Shown: positions 32,980 through 43,664, counted from the first letter of the stretch. The stretch: 64,000 bases of DNA from Erinaceus europaeus (GCF_950295315.1 NC_080181.1:2796726-2860725); one strand, 5' to 3'. Numbers and translations are program-made. Notes: generated by a model from the sequence alone, not told the origin.

Positions 32980-33270
32980 GTTTGAGAGGTGGGCAGGGAG
33001 TGAGAGAGCTTCAGGTGCCGGCACCTGGTGAAGAGAGATTCGGAGTGGTGGCGACAATTCTGTGCATGCCTGTTACAGGGAGATAAGAAACTACTCAGGG
33101 ACCATCCACTGTCCTGTGAACCAGTATTTCCCAAATGAACTGATTGAGGGAACAGAGAGATGCTCATTATCTCTCATTATGCTCATATCATCAGGGATAT
33201 GCAAATCAGGACAGCAGTGAGATGCCCCCTTCTGTCTATGAGAATGGCTAGTATCCAAGAGATAGCAGCG
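32980..33270 (+). mobile_element. L1 3' region fragment leading into the minisatellite
   Basis: 33130-33270 follows the order of the L1 ORF2/3' UTR junction: GGATATGCAAATCAGGACAG, CAGTGAGATGCCCCCTTCTG, GAATGGCTAGTATCCAAGAG, GATAGCAGCGGTGAGGAGAG. The sequence at 32980-33120 resembles another, more diverged 3' UTR end. Confidence 0.72.
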
Positions 33271-35682
33271 GTGAGGAGAGGAGAGAAGGGAACCTCTGGC
33301 GGAGATAGACAGCAGTGGTGGGATCCCGGGAGGTGAGGAGAGAAGGGAACCTCTGGCGGAGATAGACAGCAGTGGTGGAATCCAGGAGGTGGGGAGAGAA
33401 GGGAACCTCTGGCAGAGATAGACAGCAGTGGTGGAATCCAGGAGGTGGGGAGAGAAGGGAACCTCTGGCAGAGATAGACAGCAGTGGTGGAATCCCGGGA
33501 GGTGGGGAGAGAAGGGAACCTCTGGCAGAGATAGACAGCAGTGGTGGAATCCCGGGAGGTGGGGAGAGAAGGGAACCTCTGGCAGAGATAGACAGCAGTG
33601 GTGGAATCCCGGGAGGTGAGGAGAGAAGGGAACCTCTGGCAGAGATAGACAGCAGTGGTGGAATCCCGGGAGGTGGGGAGAGAAGGGAACCTCTGGCAGA
33701 GATAGACAGCAGTGGTGGAATCCCGGGAGGTGGGGAGAGAAGGGAACCTCTGGCAGAGATAGACAGCAGTGGTGGAATCCCGGGAGGTGGGGAGAGAAGG
33801 GAACCTCTGGCAGAGATAGACAGCAGCGGTGGAATCCCGGGAGGTGGGGAGAGAAGGGAACCTCTGGCAGAGATAGACAGCAGCGGTGGAATCCCGGGAG
33901 GTGGGGAGAGAAGGGAACCTCTGGCAGAGATAGACAGCAGCGGTGGAATCCCGGGAGGTGGGGAGAGAAGGGAACCTCTGGCAGAGATAGACAGCAGCGG
34001 TGGAATCCCGGGAGGTGGGGAGAGAAGGGAACCTCTGGCAGAGATAGACAGCAGCGGTGGAATCCCGGGAGGTGGGGAGAGAAGGGAACCTCTGGCAGAG
34101 ATAGACAGCAGCGGTGGAATCCCGGGAGGTGGGGAGAGAAGGGAACCTCTGGCAGAGATAGACAGCAGCGGTGGAATCCCGGGAGGTGGGGAGAGAAGGG
34201 AACCTCTGGCAGAGATAGACAGCAGCGGTGGAATCCCGGGAGGTGGGGAGAGAAGGGAACCTCTGGCAGAGATAGACAGCAGCGGTGGAATCCCGGGAGG
34301 TGGGGAGAGAAGGGAACCTCTGGCAGAGATAGACAGCAGCGGTGGAATCCCGGGAGGTGGGGAGAGAAGGGAACCTCTGGCAGAGATAGACAGCAGCGGT
34401 GGAATCCCGGGAGGTGGGGAGAGAAGGGAACCTCTGGCAGAGATAGACAGCAGCGGTGGAATCCCGGGAGGTGGGGAGAGAAGGGAACCTCTGGCAGAGA
34501 TAGACAGCAGCGGTGGAATCCCGGGAGGTGGGGAGAGAAGGGAACCTCTGGCAGAGATAGACAGCAGCGGTGGAATCCCGGGAGGTGGGGAGAGAAGGGA
34601 ACCTCTGGCAGAGATAGACAGCAGCGGTGGAATCCCGGGAGGTGGGGAGAGAAGGGAACCTCTGGCAGAGATAGACAGCAGCGGTGGAATCCCGGGAGGT
34701 GGGGAGAGAAGGGAACCTCTGGCAGAGATAGACAGCAGCGGTGGAATCCCGGGAGGTGGGGAGAGAAGGGAACCTCTGGCAGAGATAGACAGCAGCGGTG
34801 GAATCCCGGGAGGTGGGGAGAGAAGGGAACCTCTGGCAGAGATAGACAGCAGCGGTGGAATCCCGGGAGGTGGGGAGAGAAGGGAACCTCTGGCAGAGAT
34901 AGACAGCAGTGGTGGAATCCAGGAGGTGGGGAGAGAAGGGAACCTCTGGCAGAGATAGACAGCAGCGGTGGAATCCAGGAGGTGGGGAGAGAAGGGAACC
35001 TCTGGCAGAGATAGACAGCAGCGGTGGAATCCAGGAGGTGGGGAGAGAAGGGAACCTCTGGCAGAGATAGACAGCAGCGGTGGAATCCAGGAGGTGGGGA
35101 GAGAAGGGAACCTCTGGCAGAGATAGACAGCAGTGGTGGAATCCCAGGAGGTGGGGAGAGAAGGGAACCTCTGGCAGAGATAGACAGCAGTGGTGGAATC
35201 CCGGGAGATGGGGAGAGAAGGGAACCTCTGGCAGAGATAGACAGCAGCGGTGGAATCCAGGAGGTGGGGAGAGAAGGGAACCTCTGGCAGAGATAGACAG
35301 CAGCGGTGGAATCCCGGGAGATGGGGAGAGAATGGAACCTCTGGCAGAGATAGACAGCAGTGGTGGAATCCAGGAGGTGGGGAGAGAAGGGAACCTCTGG
35401 CGGAGATAGACAGCAGTGGTGGAATCCCGGGAGGTGGGGAGAGAAGGGAACCTCTGGCAGAGATAGACAGCAGCGGTGGAATCCAGGAGGTGGAGAGAGA
35501 AGGGAACCTCTGGCAGAGAGAGACAGCAGTGGTGGAATCCCGGGAGATGGGGAAAGAAGGGAACCTCTGGCAGAGATAGACAGCAGCGGTGGAATCCCGG
35601 GAGATGGGGAGAGAAGGGAACCTCTGGCAGAGATAGACAGCCGTGGTGGAATCCAGGAGGTGGGGAGAGAAGGGAACCTCTG
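33271..35682 (+). repeat. 2.4 kb minisatellite, 42 units of 56/57 bp plus a partial
   Basis: Units run GTGGGGAGAGAAGGGAACCT ... GCGGTGGAATCCCGGGAG. Hand segmentation gives a 62 bp first unit (33271-33332), then 41 units of 57 bp (ATCCCGGGAG type) or 56 bp (ATCCAGGAG type), then 23 bp of a last unit (35660-35682). Units starting 33787 to 34813 (19 copies) look identical. Variants cluster at both ends. Because 57 is a multiple of 3, a 528-codon open frame crosses the core; it is not a gene. The unit resembles the L1 3' UTR sequence just upstream. Confidence 0.98.
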
Positions 35683-36028
35683 ATATATGGCCTATTTAGG
35701 GTGGTCTGACTGTTTATAGGAGACCTTTCAGAACTTCTTTCAGGACAGGCTTGGTGATAGTTGATTCTTTCAACTGTTGCTTATCTGAGAAGGTTTTTAT
35801 GCCTCCATCTTGTCTGAATGACTGTCTAGCAGGATACAGTAGTCTTGGTTGAAATATACTGACATTTTTTAACAAGGCAAGCTTTGTAGAGTTTACTATG
35901 CCCCTTCATGTAGCAATTTGGTTCAGATATTTTTTTTTCAGACATTTTTCATGAATTATTGCTGAATACTGTCTGGTGACCTTTTTCCTGGTAATTCTGA
36001 AATGACATATGATAAATACACTATATGG

Positions 36029-36032
<4 letters not shown>
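35683..36032 (-). mobile_element. Possible L1-derived segment
   Basis: CTTCTTTCAGGACAGGCTTG, CAACTGTTGCTTATCTGAGA, TTTTTATGCCTCCATCTTGT and CAGTAGTCTTGGTTGAAA follow the order of a sequence common in antisense L1 copies of mammals. Identification is from memory of the pattern and strand is inferred. Confidence 0.45.

Positions 36033-36065
<33 letters not shown>
36033..36065. repeat. (AT)16 microsatellite
   Basis: Uninterrupted TA/AT dinucleotides. Confidence 0.97.
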
Positions 36066-36067
<2 letters not shown>

Positions 36068-36656
36068 CATGTACTTTAATCTATTGTGAGGTAAATGATA
36101 TCATGAGAAAAATTCAACATGGTCATAAGTCAGTTTTGATTGCTTAAAGATTGTGTGTATCTTTCTGAGTGACATTGGCCTTCAGTGTGTTCCTTGAATT
36201 ATAATTGTCTCCTTCTTATCTGACCTGGAGTCCAGCTCTACTCATCTATCATGGTGTAATAGTTTCAACAGAGATTGATGCTTCTACTCTCTCCATGATA
36301 ACCTACTCTCCAGTCAGGAGCCATGCTTGAGGACAGCACATATAGCCAGTGAAATGAATGCCTTTCTCCCTTTTGTAAGAATGCTGATTTTGAACACTGA
36401 GCATCATTACCTCACGCGGACACAGGCATCATATGATTCCTTCTAGTATCCACATCTTAATTTCATTATTGAAAAAATTAACTAGAGTTTTCTATTTTAT
36501 CTGAGCTATCACTGAACAAATATTTACATAGATCTGAAGGATTATATTTTGGCATCAGCACCTCATGTAAGGTCTAAAATTTGAAGTTTCTGGGTCACCT
36601 TCATGTGGTGCATAATTGTGTATATATACTTACCTCGAGTTAGTGGAATTTTTAGT
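36066..36656. other. Unassigned AT-rich sequence
   Basis: No repeat or coding signal recognised. Confidence 0.5.
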
Positions 36657-36991
36657 CTTTTTTTTTTTGCCTCCAGGGTTATTGCTTGGGCACCATGACT
36701 GCATTACAAATCCACTACTCCCGGAGGCCATTTTTTTCCATTTTGTTGCCCTTGTTGTTATTTTTATTGTTACTGCTGTTGTTGTTGTTGTTGTTGGATA
36801 GGACAGATGGACAAATGGAGAGAGAAGGGGAAGACGGGGAGAGAAAGACAGACACCTACAGACCTGCTTCACCACTTGTGAAGCGACTCCCCTGCAGGTG
36901 GGGAGCTGGGGGCTCGAACCAGGATCCTTAAACTGGTTCTTGTGCTTTGTGCCACATGCGCTTAACCCAATATGCTATGGCTCAGCCCCCA
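36657..36991 (-). mobile_element. SINE-A with module T, full length
   Basis: Poly-T, module T complement (GCCTCCAGGGTTATTGCTTG ... CCCGGAGGCC), GTTGTTGTTGTTGTTGTTGG, GA body, core and head complement ATATGCTATGGCTCAGCCCC. It shows the complete A+T arrangement in one copy. Confidence 0.93.
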
Positions 36992-37270
36992 GGTTTTTTT
37001 TTTTTTTTTTTTTACTGCCACCAGGGTTATTGCTGCAAATCTACTGCTCCCTCCCAGTGGCCATTTATTCCCCCCCTTTTTCTTTTCCCATTTTATTTGA
37101 TAAGACAGAGAAATTGAGGGAGGATGGTGGGGAGATAGAGAGGAGGCAAGAAAGACACTTGCAGACCCGCTTGAAGTGACCCTCCATGCAGGTGGGGAGT
37201 GGGGGCTTGAACCCTGGTCCTTGAGCATAGTACTATGTGATCTTAACCAGGTGTGCCACCGCCTGGCCCC
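36992..37270 (-). mobile_element. SINE-B/T, tandem with previous
   Basis: A 22-base T run (36993-37014), module T with part of the GGGCTTGGTGCCTGC block missing, GA body, diverged core GCTTGAAGTGACCCTCC, head complement GTGCCACCGCCTGGCCCC. Confidence 0.9.
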
Positions 37271-37563
37271 ATCATATTATTTTAAACTTGAGACTCAAAA
37301 GAATGAAACGGATTACTGCTGTTTTGTCTCCAAACTTTCACCTAGAAGTTCAGGCCTATCAAGCTTAGAAATGTTACCACTATGTCAAGTTTTAGCATAT
37401 ATGTAGTAGGCAAAATAACGGTACCCAAAACATGTTGATACTCTAATCCCCAGAATTTGTGAGTATCCTGTGTGATACTGCAGAGAGAAATCAAGGCTTA
37501 CCAACTGGGTTAAAATGGGGAGACTGTGCTGTTATATCACAACAGTCCTGAAGAGTGGAAGAA

Positions 37564-37770
37564 AGGGGACAGGTTGTGGTGTACCTAGTTGAGCGCACAT
37601 GTTACAGGGCACAAAGACCGGGGTTCAAGCCCCAGCCCCCACCTGCGGGGGGAAGCTTCACAAGTGGTGAAGATCTGCAGGTGTCTCTCTGTCTCTTTCC
37701 CTCCCCATCTCCTCCCTCCTCTCATTTCTGGATGTCTCTACTCAATAAATAAAGATTTAAGAAAAGAGGA
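37564..37770 (+). mobile_element. SINE-B inside MLT1-like LTR
   Basis: GGGGACAGGTTGTGGTGTAC head, CAAGCCCCAGCCCCCACCTG, part of GCAGGGCTGCAG lost after GTGAAG, and CTCAATAAATAAAG tail. Confidence 0.9.
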
Positions 37771-38071
37771 AGCAAGGCTCAAGTCACAGAGGAGGCTCTG
37801 CCATTGACAGCCGAGTGAGTGAGAAGGACGCAGTGCGGGGGTGCGGGGGGTAGACCGTGTTGAAAGATGGATGAACAGGGTCACCAGTGAACGGAGAACT
37901 CTATGACTCTGGCTAGAAATGGCAGGAAACCACATACCCCCAGAGCATGCGGAAAGGATCCGCCAAGTTTGCGCCTTGCACTCAGCACAGGAAGACTCCT
38001 TCCACACGTCTGACTTGCAGAACTGAGAACACCACACAGCACATGAGTGACAGATTTAAGGACCCAAGGTT

Positions 38072-38216
38072 AATTCGTTTTATTTTAGCAAGAGAAACTG
38101 AAAAAGAGAGGGGAACTACTGAGATGTGGCTATGGTGGTGCTAGGGGTCAATTGTGGGACCTCAGCACCTCAGGGAGCAAAGTCGACAGGATCCCTGTGC
38201 TACTCCCCTGGCCCGT
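38072..38216 (-). mobile_element. Old tRNA-like SINE inside MLT1-like LTR
   Basis: AGAGAAACTGAAAAAGAGAG, GTGGTGCTAGGGGTCAATTG, GGACCTCAGCACCTCAGGGA and GTGCTACTCCCCTGGCCCG resemble a diverged D-type copy in reverse. Confidence 0.6.
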
Positions 38217-38217
38217 A

Positions 38218-38378
38218 ATGCTCTTTTTGTTCAATATTCATCTGTCCGTGTATTTACTAATGGGATATCAGAGTAGACAGAGCAACAGAGCACCCGCTGA
38301 CATATTCCAGTGACTGAACTCAGGGCGCCATGTTTCAAGGCTCAACACTCAGTCCGCTGCACTACACCCTGGGACACT
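38218..38378 (-). mobile_element. Diverged SINE-C inside MLT1-like LTR
   Basis: TATTTACTAATGGGATATCA, CCAGTGACTGAACTCAGGGC, GCCATGTTTCAAGGCTCAAC and CAGTCCGCTGCACTACACCC follow the reversed SINE-C order. Confidence 0.65.
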
Positions 38379-38450
38379 TATCTGTGCTGTTTTAAATCAT
38401 CTAGTTTCCAGTGATTTGCTATAAGAACAGTTTTCACGCACAATATAATC

Positions 38451-38942
38451 ATCCCTGTACCAGGACTGCATCACAAACATAGGTCTTCAATTAACTGAAG
38501 CTAAAGAGAGCAGTGACAAAAAATATTAAATAATAAATATTAAAAATATTAAATATTAAATAATAAATAATAAGGTGGGGAGCACCACAGACTAATGCAA
38601 ATGCTCCATATGTTATTAGCAGTTTAAATGATTTGATGCAATTCTTCGAGGCAAATAAGCTGCCAAATTCATAATGTCACAAACATACACATAATTTAAT
38701 TGTGGATTTATGAATCATTTCTCTATGCTCCATAAAATTAATAATTCTGAGGTCATAAACTCAATCATAAAAAGAAAATGAGAAATGCACTTTAGCTAAA
38801 TGACTATTAATACATATAGAGTTTCCATGTTTCTCCTCAGAAAATAATGAAAGCAAGGAGAGTCATTTGACTTTCAAAGATGCCTTTGTGAACTGGGCTA
38901 TACAGTTTAGAGTGACAACTGTGTCTCTAGAGATAGAAAGAT

Positions 38943-38984
<42 letters not shown>

Positions 38985-39067
38985 CAGACAGGTAGGTAGG
39001 CAGACCAAAAGGTATTTGTTCAATTGTCACTAAATATATCTCATTTCCACTTATCAAAATATACTTT
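38451..39067. other. AT-rich unassigned sequence with simple repeats
   Basis: TAAATAATAAATATTAAA-type repeats at 38520-38572 and a GATA run at 38943-38983. Otherwise nothing recognised. Confidence 0.5.
38943..38983. repeat. (GATA)10 microsatellite
   Basis: GATA tetranucleotides passing into GACA and GGTA steps at 38984-39000. Confidence 0.96.
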
Positions 39068-39084
39068 AAGAAAGGCATGTCAAG

Positions 39085-39373
39085 GGAGTCGGGCTGTAGC
39101 GCAGCGGGTTAAGCGCAGGTGGCACAAAGCACAAGGACTGGCATAAGGATCCCGGTTCGAGCCCCGGCTCCCCACCTGCAGGGGAGTCGCTTCACAGGCG
39201 GTGAAGCAGGTCTGCAGGTGTCTCTCTTTCTCTCCCCCTCTCTGTCTTCCCCTCCTCTCTCCATTTCTCTCTGTCCTATCCAACAACGACAACAACAATA
39301 ATAACTACAACAATAAAACAACAAGGGCAACAAAAGGGAATAAATAAATAAAATAAATATTAAAAAAAAAAAA
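39085..39373 (+). mobile_element. SINE-A, model copy with 17 bp perfect TSD
   Basis: The A-box area TAGCGCAGCGGGTT is at 39097-39110 and the B-box area GGTTCGAGCC at 39154. The CT-rich middle, AACAACAATAATAACTACAA tail, AGGGCAACAAAAGGG block and poly-A complete it. AAGAAAGGCATGTCAAG lies at 39068-39084 and 39374-39390. Confidence 0.96.
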
Positions 39374-39390
39374 AAGAAAGGCATGTCAAG

Positions 39391-40539
39391 ACAGGAGAGG
39401 AGATAGCTGAATTGCAACTCTATGAGTAAGGAGGTTACTTACCTAGAAGGTATAAATAGCTCATACAGGCCAATATATGGAACAAAGAGAACATGAGATG
39501 AGGGGCCTGGAATTTGAATAGGCACTTCTCAGAGAAAGACATAAATAACAAACACATGTATAGAAGCCTTATATGTATGTTTCTTCAAGGGAATTCTGAA
39601 TTAAAACAAACCACCACATACACAGGTGAACATTACCTGGAAAAGCAAAGCCGAAAGTGGACATAACAGGTTTTCCAAGGATGTGAAATCAGTTCCACAG
39701 TCACACACCCCTGGAAAATATATAAATGGCCTCAATCATTTTTGAGAATGGCATGACATCCTTCTGCTAGAGCTGGGCAAACAGACTGCACAGACCTGCA
39801 AAGCCTCTTTTAGATACAGACTCTAAAGTTATATGTATACACATCTACCAAAAACATAAATAAGAGTATGCATAGGAGTACTGTTTAAAATCCTTTAAAA
39901 TGACAAATGATGGGCTATCTATGAGCTTCTGGGTGGACACATGCATTCTGAGTATTAATAAACTGAGATGATGTACGGAAGCAAAAGTGAATCAAGTGTA
40001 AGCAAGCATCCAGCGCCATGGGAGTGGCTGCAATCACAGATCGCGGGGTGAGAAGCAAGCCTGGCAACGCTCATCGCCCAGGTCTGAATCCCAGCACTGC
40101 TTCATGGTCTCATGGCACTGCAAGAGAGTCTGGTGGTATGGTGTCTCTGCCTCTCTCTAAATGGGAAGGCGTCCCAGGAGTGGTGAGACTGCACATGTGC
40201 TAGCCCCTGACTCCAAATAACAAAACAAAGAGGAATTTCATAGGAAAAAAAAAAAGAGGCACAGATACCACCTGGAAAATAACACGAATTCTCCACAACT
40301 ATTTCTGAATTTCAAAGACAGTCACCTGATTCTTTAGAGCTCCTCTAGGAGCTGACTTACTCCAGACAACAGTTAGTGATGACTGAATGATGAGGGGCGT
40401 CTGAAGAAGTACATGGCCAGGCTCTGGATTCAGCAAGTTTGTAATACTTTGGTGCATTTGTTTAACAAAATGACACCCATGTCATACTCTGCTCAGAGTC
40501 ACTGGTTATGAGGAAAACGTAAATAAAGACAACAATGTT
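39391..40539. other. 1.1 kb mostly unassigned
   Basis: 40018-40230 (CCCAGGTCTGAATCCCAGCA, TCTCTGCCTCTCTCTAAATG) may be an old tRNA-like SINE. Nothing else recognised. Confidence 0.45.
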
Positions 40540-41283
40540 TGGTGCAAACCAAGACAGCCTGACGTCTGTGATAATGTCACACCTCAGAAAGGACAATCAC
40601 AGAAATTATGGACAATGATGTGGTGGGGAAAGGAGACGGTCTACACTGCCAGTAGAGACAGAGCTTAGTCTGCTCCTGTGGGTGAACAGTCTGGAGTCAC
40701 CTTGGAATATCAGAACTGAACCCACCCTGTGACCCAGTGATTTCGCCCCTGGGGATTTATCCAAAGGAAACAAAAACACCCATCCAAAGAGTATCTAATT
40801 ATGTCCACTTGAGTTCACAGTAGCACAACTTGTAATAGTCCAAACACGGAAGTGACCCAGACACCTGCCAGGTGAGCAGATGAGAAAGTTGTGGTACACA
40901 TACAGCACAACACTACACTGCTGTTAAACGCGATGAAGTCATCTGTGCTTCCTCTTGGATGGAACTTGAAGGAGTCATGTCAGGGAAGATAGACCAAACA
41001 GGATGAGTACTGGGTGATCTCAGTCACAGGTGGGATTTGAGAAGCAAGGACAGAAAAAGAAAACAAGAGTCGGACTGAGTGTGGTGTACTGCACCAAAGC
41101 AAAGGGCCCTGGGGAAGGGAGGGGCATCTGCAGACACTGGGAGCCTGGTGCGTGATGGCGGAAAGGACTCAAGCTGGGTGTGACAGTGTTCTACAGAGAC
41201 CGGCCATGGGGAAGATGAGAAACTCTGGCCATGTATCAACTCTGTACTGGAAGCCACCAACCTCCCAATGAAATGAATACAAA
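40540..41283 (+). mobile_element. L1 3' UTR, older copy
   Basis: GTGACCCAGTGATTTCGCCC, GGGGATTTATCCAAAGGAAA, AGATGAGAAAGTTGTGGTAC, TCTTGGATGGAACTTGAAGG, GTGATCTCAGTCACAGGTGG and CCAACCTCCCAATGAAATGA give the standard mammalian L1 order. The 3' end corresponds to those at 27650 and 32975. Confidence 0.88.
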
Positions 41284-41335
41284 AAGCTACAGTAATACCA
41301 GTGGCTACAAGATCTACTTCGAGCCTTGCCCCTGA

Positions 41336-41337
<2 letters not shown>

Positions 41338-41366
<29 letters not shown>
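41338..41366. repeat. (AT)14 microsatellite
   Basis: Uninterrupted alternating A/T. Confidence 0.96.
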
Positions 41367-41369
<3 letters not shown>

Positions 41370-41448
41370 GTGAGACAATGTGAAAGCTTGGTAGAGCTTA
41401 GGAGAGTTCTCCCATACTTGGATGGAGGTCTGGAAAGACACCCCACTT

Positions 41449-42122
41449 GTTAGCCTCTCTCCTTATAGAGATGAGCCAAGAGGGAAAAGTCTCCCAGACT
41501 CAGTTTCTCCTTATTAGTCTCTCAAGCCCATAGAAAGCCTACAAGCCTCTCACACTTAGTTCTCCCTGCTAGCAGCAGGCCAAATGGCTGCCTGCTTTAG
41601 GGTTCACTCAGAGTTCACACATCCACTTCACCTTTTGATCATAAAGGAGAACACACTGTATCATACACCTGCTTATACCAGGCAGTGAAACCCCCAAATC
41701 CTATTTCCTTGTGCCCTTTGATGTCTGTCATTTACATCTAGCTTTGTTTTTCTTCTTCTCTACCTCACCTTACTTGTTTAACCCCTATGCTTCTCTCAAA
41801 TGCCTTTGGATAATTAACTCGCCGGCATCATGGAGACTAATCGTTTGACCTTTATGTATCTCATCAGTTCTTGTCATACCAGCCTCCTACCATGGGGGAA
41901 ACTTACCTTTAAGAAACCTGTACTTTCTGACATATGTGAAAATTGTTCTTTGTTTAACTCAGTATAAAGACATATACTCTTCTCCAAATAAACGAACATT
42001 TGTACCAGAACGTTCCCTGATGCCTCTTTCTCAATCACGCAGCCTCTAGAGCTGGTGAGGGAGGGTCGAAGGCTCACCCCCCACCCCCGGTTGGAGCCAC
42101 TGCATGTAAGCCCCAGCATAGA
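41449..42122 (+). mobile_element. Probable ERV LTR
   Basis: About 500 bp of U3-like sequence lead to a TATA-like motif (CAGTATAAAGAC, about 41961) and a poly-A signal 25 bp on (CAAATAAACG), with a C-rich U5-like end (CACCCCCGGTTGGAGCC). No clean target-site duplication found. The start (TGTTAGCC) and end (CCCCAGCA) are guesses. Confidence 0.45.
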
Positions 42123-42868
42123 TCAAAGTATATTTGTTATAGTATCCAACAGTTGTTTCAATTAAAAGTATCAGAATTATAGACACACTAGCTTATGGAT
42201 TATAGTTTAATTCTCACACACATTTCCCTGTCAGAAGTGTTTCCCCAATATTCACCTAAGTCTATCTGGCTTTCATTACAAATAGTGTGATTATTAAAAA
42301 GAAGACATGCCTGTGAGTATATACTTAATGCAATAGCCTCCCTCACCTGCATGATTTTACTGTTTGTCTTTCTGCTAGTTTACTTAATTTAGGTTCTTAG
42401 ATTTGCCTATTTTAAATTTATATTTTGGCAGAAAGACCTGGTTTCTTGATATAAACCAATATTTAAGACTGATAGCAATGTCATTAAACATCTCGAGAAT
42501 ATTTTCTTTTACAATGTTAAAGGAATTGCAAGACTTTTATGTTTCTTTCTCCATTTAATTGCATCTAAAGAGAACTTGTGGTAAGAGTCGCCCTGTACCT
42601 GGCTTATTCTTGTGCAATTAGTCAAAGTTACGGCTAGAAGCTAGTCTTGAGTTGACTTCATAATGACAGCCTGAAGATAATAATTATGTAGCCATCAATT
42701 AGTACTTACATTTGCACTTCACTGGTTTATCATAATATGTCAAAAAAAAAAAAACGAACAGCAAAGTGATGTCTTGTCAGTTAATAAGGAAAGAAAATAT
42801 CTGCAGTGTCTTATTAAAGGCATTTCAGGTTCACATCATGCCAGCACATCTACTGCTATCATCTTCAT
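42123..42868. other. Unassigned AT-rich sequence
   Basis: No repeat or coding signal recognised. A poly-A of 13 is at 42742-42754. Confidence 0.5.
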
Positions 42869-42882
42869 GGTGGACATTTTTC

Positions 42883-43041
42883 TTTTTTTTTTTTTAAGTA
42901 TTTTATTTATTTTATTTTTGAGAGAGATGCAAAGAGAGAAAGACAGAGAGAAACACGTGGTTTGGGGGATTGAACCTGGGACTCTGGAGCCTCAGGCATG
43001 AAAGCCTCTTTGCATAACCATTATGCTATCTACCCCCGCCC
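42883..43041 (-). mobile_element. SINE-D with near-perfect TSD
   Basis: Poly-T, GAGAGAAAGACAGAGAGAAA, GGGGGATTGAACCTGGGACT, CCTCAGGCATGAAAGCCTC, CATTATGCTATCTACCCCCG. GGTGGACATTTTTC at 42869 and GGTGGACTTTTTTC at 43042 flank it. Confidence 0.92.
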
Positions 43042-43055
43042 GGTGGACTTTTTTC

Positions 43056-43664
43056 ATGACTGAAAGTCGAGAATTCCTTGTCTTTACTTCTCAGTGCATG
43101 CCATGCTATGCTTTTTATGCGTGCTATGATAAGCTGGCTATTATAATGGGCTCTAATTATAGGTCAGCTTGGGTAAAGCCCATCATTGGTAATTGTGATG
43201 GCAACATTAAGACAGAGTTGACATGAAGAGATCATTACAGTTGATTAGCAGCTCACTCACTCACTTCCATAGTATGCTGAATGGCTGAATGCACAGGACC
43301 TGTGGTTGGGATAAACTATGTCAGTTTATCACTTTTAATTAGCTTTTTTTTTTTTAATGACTTGAACTGGATGAATGAAAAACAAACCCGTAAGAGAAAT
43401 GCCATGACAAAGGTCTAGAGGTTCTTATTCTCCATAATGTCTCCAGATTAAATAAGAATAAGTATACTTTTCTCATGGTTTTGTCATCATAGATGGGGAG
43501 GTCAGAGCTGAGTCTTCCTGTGTCTCATGGATCAGTCCTTGCACGTTGGTGGTATCACTATTAGTACTAGTTTTAAATTTGCCTCTCTTTTTGGTAACGA
43601 GTAGGTGTGTACATTAGTCAGTTATAGCTAATGCTCCCATGCCAAAATATGCATCCTTGACACA
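43056..43664. other. Unassigned AT-rich sequence
   Basis: No repeat recognised. Confidence 0.5.

Larger units (their letters stand above)
37395..38450 (+). mobile_element. MLT1-like LTR, interrupted three times
   Basis: Pieces in MLT1 order: 37395-37560 (ATGTTGATACTCTAATCCCC, GGGTTAAAATGGGGAGACTG), 37771-38070 (CACACGTCTGACTTGCAGAA followed by CTGAGAACAC) and 38385-38450 (CTGTGCTGTTTTAAATCATC, TAGTTTCCAGTGATTTGC). SINEs fill the gaps. These mammalian MaLR LTRs are ancient, which fits the divergence. Confidence 0.6.

Noticed and set aside
33372..34958. 528-codon open frame made of a 19-residue repeat
   Set aside because: It exists only because 57 bp units keep one frame open. It breaks wherever 56 bp units occur, and the array has no promoter, splice or homology support.
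33271..35682. CRISPR-like array
   Set aside because: Units are contiguous with no unique spacers, and the context is mammalian L1 and SINE DNA.
39085..39160. tRNA gene-like sequence with A and B boxes
   Set aside because: Identical heads recur dozens of times, always followed by the same SINE body, and the cloverleaf is not intact. These are SINE promoters, not tRNA genes.
41024..41446. 140-codon minus-strand frame
   Set aside because: Runs through the complement of an L1 3' UTR and an AT microsatellite.
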